Shown here piece by piece: positions 1 to 6,665 of a stretch of 19,346 nucleotides of DNA. Source of the stretch: an uncultured Actinomycetes bacterium (GTDB lineage: Bacteria > Actinomycetota > Thermoleophilia > Solirubrobacterales > Solirubrobacteraceae); assembly GCA_937888775.1 (NCBI GenBank), contig CALAQT010000294.1, forward strand, positions 1 through 19,346. The letters are read 5' to 3'. How positions within the stretch are numbered: position 1 is the first letter of the stretch; each line of letters opens with the position of its first letter. Made by a program: the position numbers and the translations under genes. The notes beneath the pieces are model-generated. The model was not told the DNA's origin, did not search any database, and saw only the letters and a program-made list of their open reading frames with translations.

Positions 1-335
1 CCAAACGTTCGGCCCCGACCGGACGGACCCTTCAAACGCCATTTTCATGCCGCGAGAAGCGCGTCCGGCCGAGGGTCTCCAGACGACCGCTTTCACGATC
101 GCCTCACCGAGACCGGCGCCCGCAACTCGCGTCGACGGAAGCCATCAACGCCGGCTGGTCCCTGCTTGTCCTATCGCCGAGGAGGAGGCGCGTCTGCTGG
201 GGCCGGCACGGCACGTGCTTCTCGCTCTCGGCCGTACGCAGGCGACTCGCGTGGAGGGCAGTCGCAAGTGAGATGGAGGCGGCCGAGCGGAGTTGCTGCG
301 TGGGCGGCGTCGGAGCGATATGACCGCTTCTCTGC
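1..335. other. Left flank, no gene supported
   Basis: Short open frames exist here on both strands, but none has a recognisable domain, a convincing ribosome binding site or a typical codon pattern. The sequence is GC-rich and I see no RNA gene, repeat or terminator in it. Confidence 0.5.
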
Positions 336-359
336 GTGCGGGTAGGCTTGGGCGTAGCG

Positions 360-833
360 ATGTTGGCCGCGAACGAAGAGCGGTTTCGTCGGATCTACAC
401 AGAGTGTCTGGAGCGCCCTGCCGGCGACTACGCTGAGTTGCTGCGCCGGGGCCATGTCAGCTCCCAGGAGGGCGTCGATGTCGAGGCGTGGCGGGCGGAC
501 ATTCGTCGCCAGGCCCGCCAGGACCGGATCCGGGTGATCACGAGCCGGGACGGGGCGAGGGGATTGGCGATGCTGAACTGCAGGATTGCCGACGATCGTG
601 CGATGGACGCGATGCGCGGTGCGCTTGATCGTGTCGTTGTGCTGGGGGAGCTGCGCGAGCGCAGCCGTCTGTTCGGCCACGAGCTCGGTAGTTGGTTTGG
701 GCACCACGACGAGCTGATCTCGACCTGCGAGCGCTGTGGGGCGCGTCTCTACACGCGGCTCGGTTCCGAACGGATCGAAGACGGCGAAGCCCTCAACCAG
801 CTCTGCGCCGGGGACGAACTCAGCGACCCTTGA
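360..833 (+). CDS. Hypothetical protein with C-terminal Cys pair
   Basis: I do not recognise the family. The frame encodes about 157 residues from ATG 360; an in-frame GTG at 336 would add eight. Neither start has a clear SD. The protein is charged, mostly helical in appearance and Arg/Glu-rich in its first half (RFRRIYTE, then IRRQARQDRIRV). Near the C-terminus it has CERCGARLYTR followed by a single Cys about 20 residues later, which could be half of a zinc ribbon. There are no membrane segments or signal peptide. It stands alone, upstream of the IS110 element. It is preferred over the long antisense frame covering the same bases because its composition is protein-like, whereas the antisense is Pro/Arg/His-rich. 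No function is proposed. Confidence 0.55.
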   Translation: MLAANEERFRRIYTECLERPAGDYAELLRRGHVSSQEGVDVEAWRADIRRQARQDRIRVITSRDGARGLAMLNCRIADDRAMDAMRGALDRVVVLGELRERSRLFGHELGSWFGHHDELISTCERCGARLYTRLGSERIEDGEALNQLCAGDELSDP

Positions 834-1157
834 GTATCGCCGCGAACGACGGGCGCAACTGTGGGGCTCCCAGCAGGACGGGATCGCGATCATCACGAAC
901 GCCACCTGCCGCTCAGCCGCTCTCGCAATCGTCGCAATCCATAAGCGCCATCGAGGGCGAGCGAATCGCGAATGTATAAGTCCGGACGGTCTGCCGCGGG
1001 CGGGCGCGGGACGCTCGGAAGCACGACCCGAAAGATGTCATGTCCAGCGGCGTGTGAGGCCGCGGTGAAGGTGGCCGGTCCTCCGCGTCGAACGGCATGG
1101 GTCAAGGCGCGCGCGGATTGCAGCCGCGCGGCCGGCCATCCGAGCAGGAGGTACCGA
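834..1157. other. Gene-free stretch holding the putative IS110 left end
   Basis: No coding frame is convincing here. From about 966 onward this is probably the untranslated left end of the IS110 element. It contains a TATAAG hexamer at 975-980 and a GC-rich hairpin at 1110-1130 (arms CGCGCGG and CCGCGCG, loop ATTGCAG). Confidence 0.4.
986..1157 (+). ncRNA. Candidate IS110 bridge RNA region
   Basis: IS110-group transposases use a structured bridge RNA encoded in the element's untranslated end, about 177 nt in IS621. Here about 170 nt lie between the putative junction -10 box and the first ribosome binding site. They include a hairpin with 7-bp arms at 1110-1116 and 1124-1130. I did not identify target- or donor-binding loops. 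The 270-bp right flank (2275-2543) is the alternative location, as in the IS1111 group. Confidence 0.3.
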
Positions 1158-1159
1158 CC

Positions 1160-1261
1160 GTGACCCACGGTATGCGATGGGTCGGGCTGGACGCTGCCCA
1201 CGCCGGGGCGTGTCTGGTGTTCGACGTCAAAGACGCTGTGAAGGGGAGGCGTGGCGGATGA
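1160..1261 (+). CDS. 33-codon leader frame overlapping the transposase start
   Basis: A GTG-initiated frame with a strong SD (AGGAGG at 1146-1151, 8 nt spacing) ends in TGA at 1259-1261. That stop overlaps the transposase ATG at 1258, so translational coupling is plausible. The peptide begins MTHGMRWVGLDAAHAG and continues ACLVFDV. This resembles the first RuvC-like strand of IS110 transposases (pattern VGLD followed by a second hydrophobic strand), much like the start of the transposase that follows. It may be a true leader peptide, a duplicated N-terminus, or a remnant of another IS110 gene. The ribosome binding site and overlap are seen directly; expression is inferred. Confidence 0.4.
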   Translation: MTHGMRWVGLDAAHAGACLVFDVKDAVKGRRGG

Positions 1262-2274
1262 CTGTTGTGATGGGTCTCGATCAGCATCGGGCGCAGGTCA
1301 CGGCCGAGTGGATCGATGCGCAGACCGGCGAGGTGTCGCGCTCGCGCGTCGCGCCGGCGGACCGCGCGAGCGTGCGGCGGTTCCTGGGCCGGTTCTCGGG
1401 GGGGGAGCTTGAGGTGGCGTTGGAGGCGACGACGGGGTGGCGGTTTGTGGTCGAGGAGCTGCGGCGGGTGGGCGCGGGTGTGCATCTCGCGGAGCCGGCG
1501 GAGACGAGCGGGCTGCGCGGGCCGAAGCGGCGCGCGAAGACCGACGGGGCGGACGCGAGGCATTTGCGGGAGTTGTTGATGATCGAGCGGTTGCCGGAGT
1601 CGTGGATCCCGCCCGATCACATCCTCGATCTCCGCGCGACGGTCAGGTTGCGGCACACGCTGTCGCATCAGCGGTGCGAGTGGCAGCAGCGGATCCAGTC
1701 GGTGCTGTATCACCACGGCGTCCCGGCACGCCGGCAGCTGATGGTCGGCGACGGGCGCGAATGGCTCGCCGCTCAGGTGCTGCCGCCGGCCGCCCGGGAG
1801 CAGGTCGCGGTGTTCATCGCGATCATCGACGCGCTCGAGGTGCAGATCAGCCCGCTCGATAAGCAGCTGCGCGCCTACGGGCGTCGGCAGGCTGGTTGCA
1901 AGGCGCTTCAGGGCCAGTACGGGGTCGGGGAGCTGACCGCGGTCACGATCCTCGCCGAGGTCGGGGACGCCAGCCGGTTCTCCTCCTCGCGCGATGTCGT
2001 CCGCTACGCCGGGCTGGACATCACCGTCAAGCAGTCCGATCAACGCCGCTCGGCCGGCCATCTCAGCCGGCAGGGACCACCCGCGCTGCGCTGGGCGCTA
2101 TATGAGGCGGCGCAAGTCGCGCGTCGCCCGGGCAGCCCCGACCGCGCCTACTACCTACAGGCCGCCGAGCGGATCGGCGGTAACCGCGCATGCCTCGCTG
2201 TCGCGCGGAAGCTCCTCAAACGCTGCTACCACGCCCTCCGCGAGCTCGGCGAGGAGGCACTCCAGCCCGCCTGA
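1258..2274 (+). CDS. IS110-family DEDD transposase
   Basis: A 338-residue RNA-guided recombinase of the IS110 type. The N-terminal RuvC-like domain shows the four acidic residues in order: D8 (GLDQH), E56 (ALEATTGW), D96 and D99 (KTDGADA). The C-terminal Tnp domain runs from about residue 218 and includes GVGELTAVTILAEVGD and VVRYAGLD. S260 in KQSDQRRS is the likely nucleophilic serine, followed by GHLSRQG and LRWALYEAA. Length and both domains are complete, so the copy looks functional. ATG 1258 is chosen because GGGGAGG lies 8 nt upstream and the RuvC strand begins at once; an upstream in-frame start at 1177 would add unrelated sequence. It overlaps the stop of a 33-codon frame by four bases. 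Confidence 0.93.
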   Translation: MTVVMGLDQHRAQVTAEWIDAQTGEVSRSRVAPADRASVRRFLGRFSGGELEVALEATTGWRFVVEELRRVGAGVHLAEPAETSGLRGPKRRAKTDGADARHLRELLMIERLPESWIPPDHILDLRATVRLRHTLSHQRCEWQQRIQSVLYHHGVPARRQLMVGDGREWLAAQVLPPAAREQVAVFIAIIDALEVQISPLDKQLRAYGRRQAGCKALQGQYGVGELTAVTILAEVGDASRFSSSRDVVRYAGLDITVKQSDQRRSAGHLSRQGPPALRWALYEAAQVARRPGSPDRAYYLQAAERIGGNRACLAVARKLLKRCYHALRELGEEALQPA

Positions 2275-2740
2275 ACCACCCTCTTGCTCGGTGCGCGCCG
2301 AGTCCTCACTCACACAGATGCGCTGCGGCCGGCTCCCGGCATTGCGCTGCCGACACCCACCCGTGGTGGACGGCCTAGAAAGAACGAGCGGCCGCAACAC
2401 GCTTCCCCCAGCGGGATCACCTCATCAAACATCACGTCACCGACCGCCGCACGGCAGGTCGCGGACCGAAGTAAGCCCGGGCGCCCGCGCGCCCAACCCG
2501 ACCACCAACCTCAACCCCCACCACAGCCTGACCCCAACGCCACTTGACAACCCAACCTTGGACAAGTAAGCGAAAGTGGGCAGCAGTTCTCGATTTGCCG
2601 GCTTTGGTATCGCCGTCCGGGTCCTTGGCCGGCTTGATCGCTGCGGCCGGGCGGTTCGGCGGCGAGGCGGCTGTGATGGGCGGGTGGCACCAGTTCCGTA
2701 TGGTGTTGCATCGGAATAGCGGTCAAAGGAAGGAGCGGAG
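2275..2740. other. IS right end and intergenic region
   Basis: The bases up to about 2566 look like the untranslated right end of the IS110 element, rich in CCA and CCC runs and ending near TTGACA (2544-2549). From there to 2740 I see no convincing gene. A short plus-strand frame through 2580-2740 has protein-like stretches but matches nothing I recognise. The SD of the next gene, AAGGAAGGAG, lies at 2727-2735. Confidence 0.45.
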
Positions 2741-3436
2741 ATGAAGATCGGAATCATCGGCGCGGGGAACATCGGCGGGGCGCTGACACGTCGCCTCGCG
2801 GAGTTGGGGCATGAAGTCTCGGTAGCGAACTCGCGTGGACCAGAGACGCTTCGGGAGCTGGCCTCGGAAGCCGGTGCGAACGCTGTGACGGTTGCCGAGG
2901 CTGCACGGGATAAGGACCTGGTCGTTGTGACAATCCCGGAAAAGAACGTCCCTGCCCTGCCGGCGGACCTGTTCACTGGCGTTGGCGATGACGTGGTCGT
3001 CGTCGATACTGGCAATTACTACCCGCAGCAGCGCGATGGACGGATCGAAGCGATCGAGGAAGGGATGCCCGAAAGCCGATGGGTGGAGCAGCAACTGGGT
3101 AGGGCGGTGATCAAGGCGTTCAACAACATCTACGCGCAGCACCTGCAAGAGAAGGGAGAGCCCAAAGGCACCCCCGGACGTATCGCGCTGCCAGTCGCTG
3201 GTGACGATCAGGCGGCCAAGGCCGTCGTTCTCGAGCTTGTGGACGAACTCGGATTCGATCCGGTTGACGCAGGCGGGCTGGATGAGTCTTGGCGCCAGCA
3301 GCCAGCGACCCCCGTCTACGCTACAGATCTCGACGCCGAAGGTGTGCGCGGAGCACTCAAGAAGGCGTCTCGGGACCGCAAGCCAGAGTTCACAGCCACG
3401 CCCAGCAGCCCGGGCACGTTTATAGGCCCCGCCTGA
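2741..3436 (+). CDS. NADPH-dependent F420 reductase-like oxidoreductase (COG2085)
   Basis: A 231-residue soluble oxidoreductase. The N-terminal Rossmann fold opens with MKIGIIGAGNIGG (GxGxxG at residues 7-12). NSRGPETL at about 30-37 ends the second strand, and the Ser-Arg there is the usual NADP phosphate-binding pair of this family. VVVTIPEKNV and the later VIKAFNNIYAQHL match the conserved middle of the F420_oxidored/COG2085 group. Family members reduce NADP with F420H2 or act on unknown substrates; the substrate here cannot be read from sequence. The start is supported by AAGGAAGGAG just upstream. It appears to be transcribed alone, downstream of the IS. A hairpin about 70 nt after the stop may end transcription. 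Confidence 0.88.
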   Translation: MKIGIIGAGNIGGALTRRLAELGHEVSVANSRGPETLRELASEAGANAVTVAEAARDKDLVVVTIPEKNVPALPADLFTGVGDDVVVVDTGNYYPQQRDGRIEAIEEGMPESRWVEQQLGRAVIKAFNNIYAQHLQEKGEPKGTPGRIALPVAGDDQAAKAVVLELVDELGFDPVDAGGLDESWRQQPATPVYATDLDAEGVRGALKKASRDRKPEFTATPSSPGTFIGPA

Positions 3437-3506
3437 CCAGGCTTGGCGCGCCACCGGCGCCGTCGACCGCGGGTCACGGCGCGCTTGCGCAATGCGCGAC
3501 AAGCAA

Positions 3507-3533
3507 GCGTCCGGCCCCTCGCCCACCGGACGC
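3507..3533 (+). terminator. Candidate hairpin downstream of the oxidoreductase
   Basis: Perfect 8-bp inverted repeat: GCGTCCGG at 3507-3514 and CCGGACGC at 3526-3533, with an 11-nt loop. It sits about 70 nt after the oxidoreductase stop and has no T-run, so it may be a weak terminator or an RNA-stabilising hairpin. Confidence 0.3.
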
Positions 3534-3684
3534 CTGGGTACGTCGCAAACGGAGCGTCCGCTCTTCGACGGTTCACGAGACGAAAAAGCGATCGCCCGTC
3601 AGACATCCAGTCTCCTTCAGGCGTGTCGCCGCGTGACCCGCGAAAACTCGCTGCGCGCAGATCTCGGATGACGACTGCGACCAC

Positions 3685-3726
3685 CTTTCATGCAGGAGAT
3701 CGCCGGTTCGAGTCCGGCTGGGGGTA
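3685..3726 (+). tRNA. Orphan tRNA 3' half (attachment-site scar)
   Basis: In order: an anticodon-loop-like CTTTCAT (3685-3691), stem GCAGG, variable AGATC, a perfect T-arm (GCCGG, TTCGAGT, CCGGC at 3702-3718), an acceptor strand TGGGGGT and a discriminator A at 3726. The bases upstream do not pair with GCAGG, and no ACCCCCA acceptor strand occurs within the preceding 250 bases, so the 5' half is absent. Read as an anticodon loop, the anticodon would be TTC (Glu), but the isotype is uncertain. A break at the anticodon loop is typical of tyrosine-integrase attachment sites. Confidence 0.6.
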
Positions 3727-3821
3727 CTACTGGGGCCCAGGCGCTCTCCGGTATCGTCGATTGCGCAAATGCTCGGGAAGATCTCGGGTCGAAGGCCTTC
3801 GTCCGTCTGCTGGAGGTGCCG

Positions 3822-4283
3822 ATGAATCGTGTTGTGTTGCCGTTGCTGGTTTCGCTTGCCGTGCTTGCCGCCGCGCCGTTCGCGCAGGCAAGCGACGCGA
3901 GCCTCAAGAAGGCGCTGAAGCCCTACGAGACCCGCCTGACCACCGACATCGGCTACCTCTCGAACTTCTCCGCCCCGAGCAAGAGCGCCGCGCCGGCCGC
4001 GCTCACCAAGCTGTCCAAGATCCGCAGCGACCTCACCGGGGCGACCAAAGCGGCGACCGGCCAGCAGGCTTCCACCAGTTCCGGGCGTAAGGGACGGACG
4101 CAGGTGCTCTCAGCACTGCATGACGCGACCGTCGCCGCCGGCGACGCGCAGGCCTGCGCAACCGCGGCACGTTCCGGCAACAAATCGACCGCCAAGCGCG
4201 ACGCCAAGGCAGAGCAGGGCGAGATCAACAAGGCGATCCCGCTGTTTGAGTCTGGCGGCAAGCTGCTGCACCTGTTCTCATGA
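3822..4283 (+). CDS. Small secreted protein of unknown function
   Basis: 153 residues with a clear Sec signal peptide: MNRVVLPLL, a hydrophobic stretch to about residue 18, then APFAQA-S with likely cleavage after QASD or AQA. The mature part is Ala/Lys/Ser/Thr-rich and probably helical (SLKKALKPYETRL, ALTKLSKIRSDL, ALHDATVAAGDAQ), and ends in KLLHLFS. I recognise no named domain. ATG 3822 is chosen because TGGAGG lies 7 nt upstream and the signal peptide starts there; the open frame extends upstream only into the tRNA remnant. It appears monocistronic, just downstream of the tRNA scar. The protein is likely exported and free or wall-associated; its function is unknown. Confidence 0.72.
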   Translation: MNRVVLPLLVSLAVLAAAPFAQASDASLKKALKPYETRLTTDIGYLSNFSAPSKSAAPAALTKLSKIRSDLTGATKAATGQQASTSSGRKGRTQVLSALHDATVAAGDAQACATAARSGNKSTAKRDAKAEQGEINKAIPLFESGGKLLHLFS

Positions 4284-4415
4284 CAGGCGGGCTGCGGATG
4301 AGGGCGTCCCGAACCCAGCGTGCTGTCGAACTGATGAAAGCACTCCGATGTCGGCACCGAGTACCAGGACCAGTAGCGCCGGGCGCCGGCTACGAGTAAC
4401 GATCGCGTCCGGCGG

Positions 4416-5270
4416 ATGAGTCCGCGAGCGATCGGAGTGCTGCTCGGCTCGATCGCAGCCGGGACGTTCGAGGTCTCCTACCTGCTGCTCGCTGCGCAGG
4501 CCAGGCGCGCAACCACAGCCGTCCGGCCTGATGCGGCGTTCCTGGGCCGTCTGGCGCGCCGTCCGTGGTGGCTCGTCGCGATGGGACTGAATGGGGTGGC
4601 GTTCGTGCTGGAGCTCGCAGCGCTCCGGCGGGTTCCGCTGCTCGTCGTGCAGCCGCTTCTGTCGCTCGGCCTCGTTGGCCTCGTCGTCGGAGCCCGGCTC
4701 TTTCTTGGCGAGCGAATCGGCAGGCGACAGATGATCGGGGTGGTGCTGGTCGGGGTCGGGGTGACGCTCGTTGTCGCAGGCACCCCTGCGAGCGGGGGGG
4801 CCGTGGGACTGAGAGTCGACGGCGGCAGTTTCGCTGTCGCGCTCGTGCTGCTCGCGGTGCTTGCGTTCCCACAGTTCGGTCCCGGCGGATCCGCGTGGCG
4901 TCTCGTCGCTGCGGCGGCCGGCGGCGACACGCTTGTCGCGCTGGCTACCAACGAGGTTGCGGCCGCCTGGTCGGGTCGCCTCCTGGTCGTGCTGGGCGGT
5001 GTCCTCGCGGTTGCCGTCTGCGGACTGGCGGCGGTGTCGAGCGAGTCCGCTGCGTTGCAGCGGCTGCCGGCGTCGCGTGTGGGGCCGATCGTCAGCGGGG
5101 CGCAGATCACCTTGCCGGTACTGCTCGTAGCGCTGCTCGACCGGCAGAGCTGGGGGCCGGCGCCCGCAGGCGGTGGGGTGCTCGCGCTCGGAGTGCTGCT
5201 CGTTGGCGGTGGGGTGCTCTGCCTGGGCGCCGCCGACGCTGATGCGACGGTTCGCCTGCAGGGCCGCTGA
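4416..5270 (+). CDS. DMT-superfamily (EamA/NIPA-like) membrane protein
   Basis: A 284-residue integral membrane protein with about nine hydrophobic segments. It begins MSPRAIGVLLGSIAAGTFEV and includes VVQPLLSLGLVGLVVGARLFLGERIGRRQ, the typical hydrophobic-then-charged end of a DMT repeat, and IGVVLVGVGVTLVVAG. The second half repeats this layout (LPASRVGPIVSGAQITLPVLLVAL, then GVLALGVLLVGGGVLCLG). This two-fold pattern supports a drug/metabolite transporter-like fold in the cytoplasmic membrane. The substrate is unknown. The ATG has only a weak SD. Its 3' end converges with marR, 21 bp away, and no shared operon is evident. Confidence 0.75.
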   Translation: MSPRAIGVLLGSIAAGTFEVSYLLLAAQARRATTAVRPDAAFLGRLARRPWWLVAMGLNGVAFVLELAALRRVPLLVVQPLLSLGLVGLVVGARLFLGERIGRRQMIGVVLVGVGVTLVVAGTPASGGAVGLRVDGGSFAVALVLLAVLAFPQFGPGGSAWRLVAAAAGGDTLVALATNEVAAAWSGRLLVVLGGVLAVAVCGLAAVSSESAALQRLPASRVGPIVSGAQITLPVLLVALLDRQSWGPAPAGGGVLALGVLLVGGGVLCLGAADADATVRLQGR

Positions 5271-5291
5271 TTGCGTCTCGTCGGCTGGCGC

Positions 5292-5783
5292 TCACGTCTC
5301 GTTGGCGGCGGCGCCATAGTCCGCTTCGCCGACGTTGAGCCGTGCGAGTAGGCCGTGGAGTTGTGTGCGCTCCTCGGTGTCCAGGCTGGCCAGGATCTCG
5401 CTTTCGACGGTCTCCAGGGCCCGGTCGACCTTGCGGAGCGCGAGCTCGCCCGGTGGGGAGAGCTCGATGATCCCGCGTCGCCGGTCGCTTCGGTCTCGTT
5501 GCCGCACGATCAGCCCGTGGTCCTCGAGCTCGTTGAGCAGACACACTGTGCTGCTTGCGTCCATGCACAGCCGCTCGGCGAGCGTCTGCTGTGGGGTGGG
5601 GCCGTGACCTCGTAGGTAGCTGAGTGCGACGACGTGGCGCTGGCGGAGGCCAAGGGGCGAGAGGGTCACCTCGAACCGCTGGCGGACCGCTCGGGCGACG
5701 CGGGCGATGAGTACGGTGGCTAGAGCGGGAATGTCGCCTGTACTCGGGGCCTCGCTCGAAGCATTCATTGCTGAGCCGATCAT
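5292..5783 (-). CDS. MarR-family transcriptional regulator
   Basis: 163 residues from ATG 5783, with AGGA 6-9 nt upstream on the minus strand; a second in-frame ATG lies at 5768. The winged-helix fold is complete: QRHVVALSYLRGHGPTPQQTLAERL (helices 2-3), DASSTVCLLNELEDHGLIVRQRD (recognition helix region) and the wing DRSDRRRGIIELSPPG, followed by a long C-terminal dimerisation helix. It is divergent from the ABC exporter operon. A perfect inverted repeat covers its start codon and faces the exporter promoter region, so autorepression and control of the exporter by a small-molecule ligand are likely, as is common for MarR-exporter pairs. The ligand is not inferable. Confidence 0.9.
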   Translation of the reverse strand: MIGSAMNASSEAPSTGDIPALATVLIARVARAVRQRFEVTLSPLGLRQRHVVALSYLRGHGPTPQQTLAERLCMDASSTVCLLNELEDHGLIVRQRDRSDRRRGIIELSPPGELALRKVDRALETVESEILASLDTEERTQLHGLLARLNVGEADYGAAANET

Positions 5784-5800
5784 ATTCAGTCCTAATATGA
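5780..5800. promoter_or_regulatory. Candidate MarR operator
   Basis: Perfect 7-bp inverted repeat TCATATT (5780-5786) and AATATGA (5794-5800) with a 7-bp spacer, in an AT-rich patch between the divergent marR and ABC-exporter genes. It overlaps the marR start codon. It also contains TAATAT (5793-5798), a possible -10 box for the exporter operon. Size and symmetry suit a MarR dimer. Confidence 0.6.
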
Positions 5801-5885
5801 TTTGGGTAGTAAGGATGTTTTGGTGATGCACGAGTAAACGGGCGGGGCAGTCTGAGCATCGCCCGGTCGGCAGATCGGAGGTGTC

Positions 5886-5966
5886 ATGAGGTTCTGGGGT
5901 CGGGCGAAGTTGAGCGGCAGCGTCCGCTACGAGCTCGTGTGCGGCGGCCTGAAGGCTCGCGTGTAG
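5886..5966 (+). CDS. 26-codon leader frame before the ABC exporter
   Basis: An ATG with a strong SD (GGAGG just upstream, at about 5877-5881) opens a 26-codon frame, MRFWGRAKLSGS then VRYELVCGGLKARV, ending in TAG at 5964-5966. The ABC ATPase GTG follows three bases later at 5970, an arrangement suited to translational coupling, and the ATPase itself has no good SD. The peptide is basic, has one Cys and no transmembrane segment. I do not recognise it. It could be a regulatory leader peptide or a small functional protein. Confidence 0.45.
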   Translation: MRFWGRAKLSGSVRYELVCGGLKARV

Positions 5967-5969
5967 CTG

Positions 5970-6665
5970 GTGGCCGGCGCACGGATTCGCGTCGATCACG
6001 TCTCCCGTGCCTACGGGACGGCGGTGGTGCTCGATGACGTCAGCTTCGACGTGGAACCGGGTGAGCTGGTCTTGCTGACCGGCCCGTCCGGCTCTGGAAA
6101 GACGACGCTGCTGCAGCTGATCGGCAGTCTCGATCAACCGACCACGGGGCGGATCCTGGTGGACGACGTCTCGGTCGGGGAGCTCTCGCACCCGGCCGCG
6201 TTCCGGCGCGCCACAGTGGGGTTCGTGTTCCAGCTGCACTACCTGCTCCCGGCGCTCAGCGCGCAGGACAACGTGGAGCTGCCGCTGCTGGCGGCACGCA
6301 CGCCGCGCGGCGAGCGCGCGGAACGGGCGCTGAAACTGCTCGAGCAGGTCGGCCTCGCCGGCCGCGCCCGCGCTCGGCCAGGTGAGCTGTCGGGCGGGGA
6401 GCGCCAGCGAGTCGCGATCGCGCGCGCGCTCGCGGGGCGTCCGCGGCTGATCCTCGCCGACGAGCCAACCGGAGCGCTGGACAGCGTCGCGTCACGCAAG
6501 ATCTGGGAGCTGCTCTCAGACGTGTGCGCCCGTGACGGCGCGACCGTGATCGTCGCGTCGCACGACACCACCTTCGCGGAGCAGGCCGACCGCGAGTTGC
6601 GCCTGCTTGACGGGCGAATGGTGCCGGTCGCGGATGAGCAACTCGCGTCCGAGGGCAGCGCATGA
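5970..6665 (+). CDS. ABC transporter ATP-binding protein (MacB/LolD type)
   Basis: 231 residues, a complete nucleotide-binding domain. Walker A is GPSGSGKTT (38-46), the Q-loop Gln is Q88 in FVFQLHYLLP, the signature is LSGGERQR (140-147), Walker B is LILADEP (160-166) with catalytic E165, the D-loop is GALD and the switch His is H198 in VASHDT. The sequence type (short, LDQPTTG, EPTGALDS) matches the MacB/LolD/FtsE group, which pairs with four-helix FtsX-like permeases. The next gene is such a permease and overlaps by four bases (ATGA). The start is GTG 5970, three bases after a small upstream frame. It acts in the cytoplasm at the inner face of the membrane and is probably under the divergent MarR. 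Confidence 0.95.
   Translation: MAGARIRVDHVSRAYGTAVVLDDVSFDVEPGELVLLTGPSGSGKTTLLQLIGSLDQPTTGRILVDDVSVGELSHPAAFRRATVGFVFQLHYLLPALSAQDNVELPLLAARTPRGERAERALKLLEQVGLAGRARARPGELSGGERQRVAIARALAGRPRLILADEPTGALDSVASRKIWELLSDVCARDGATVIVASHDTTFAEQADRELRLLDGRMVPVADEQLASEGSA

Larger units (their letters stand above)
966..2566 (+). mobile_element. IS110-family insertion sequence (approximate ends)
   Basis: The element is defined by its DEDD transposase. IS110 elements lack terminal inverted repeats, so the ends are estimates. The right end is placed just after TTGACA (2544-2549) and the following CCCAACCTTGG, and the left end just before TATAAG (975-980). Joining those ends in a circle would bring a -35 and a -10 box together at about 17 bp, as is known for circular intermediates of this family. 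The resulting size, about 1.6 kb, is normal for the family. Both flanks are non-coding, about 190 bp to the small frame on the left and 270 bp on the right. Comparison with an empty site or a second copy would fix the ends. Confidence 0.55.

Noticed and set aside
171..905. Long minus-strand frame of 244 codons
   Set aside because: Pro/Arg/His-rich without motifs; it covers the more protein-like plus-strand hypothetical gene.
1102..2061. Long minus-strand frame opposite the transposase
   Set aside because: A shadow of the IS110 gene, low-complexity Arg/Pro/Leu composition.
2544..2744. Plus-strand 66-codon frame before the oxidoreductase
   Set aside because: It starts within the IS end, matches nothing recognised and overlaps the next gene's ribosome binding site and start; not supported as a gene.
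3440..3726. tRNA split by a group I intron
   Set aside because: No complementary 5' half (acceptor strand ACCCCCA with D-arm) lies within the 250 bases upstream, and I see no group I core; an integration scar is simpler.
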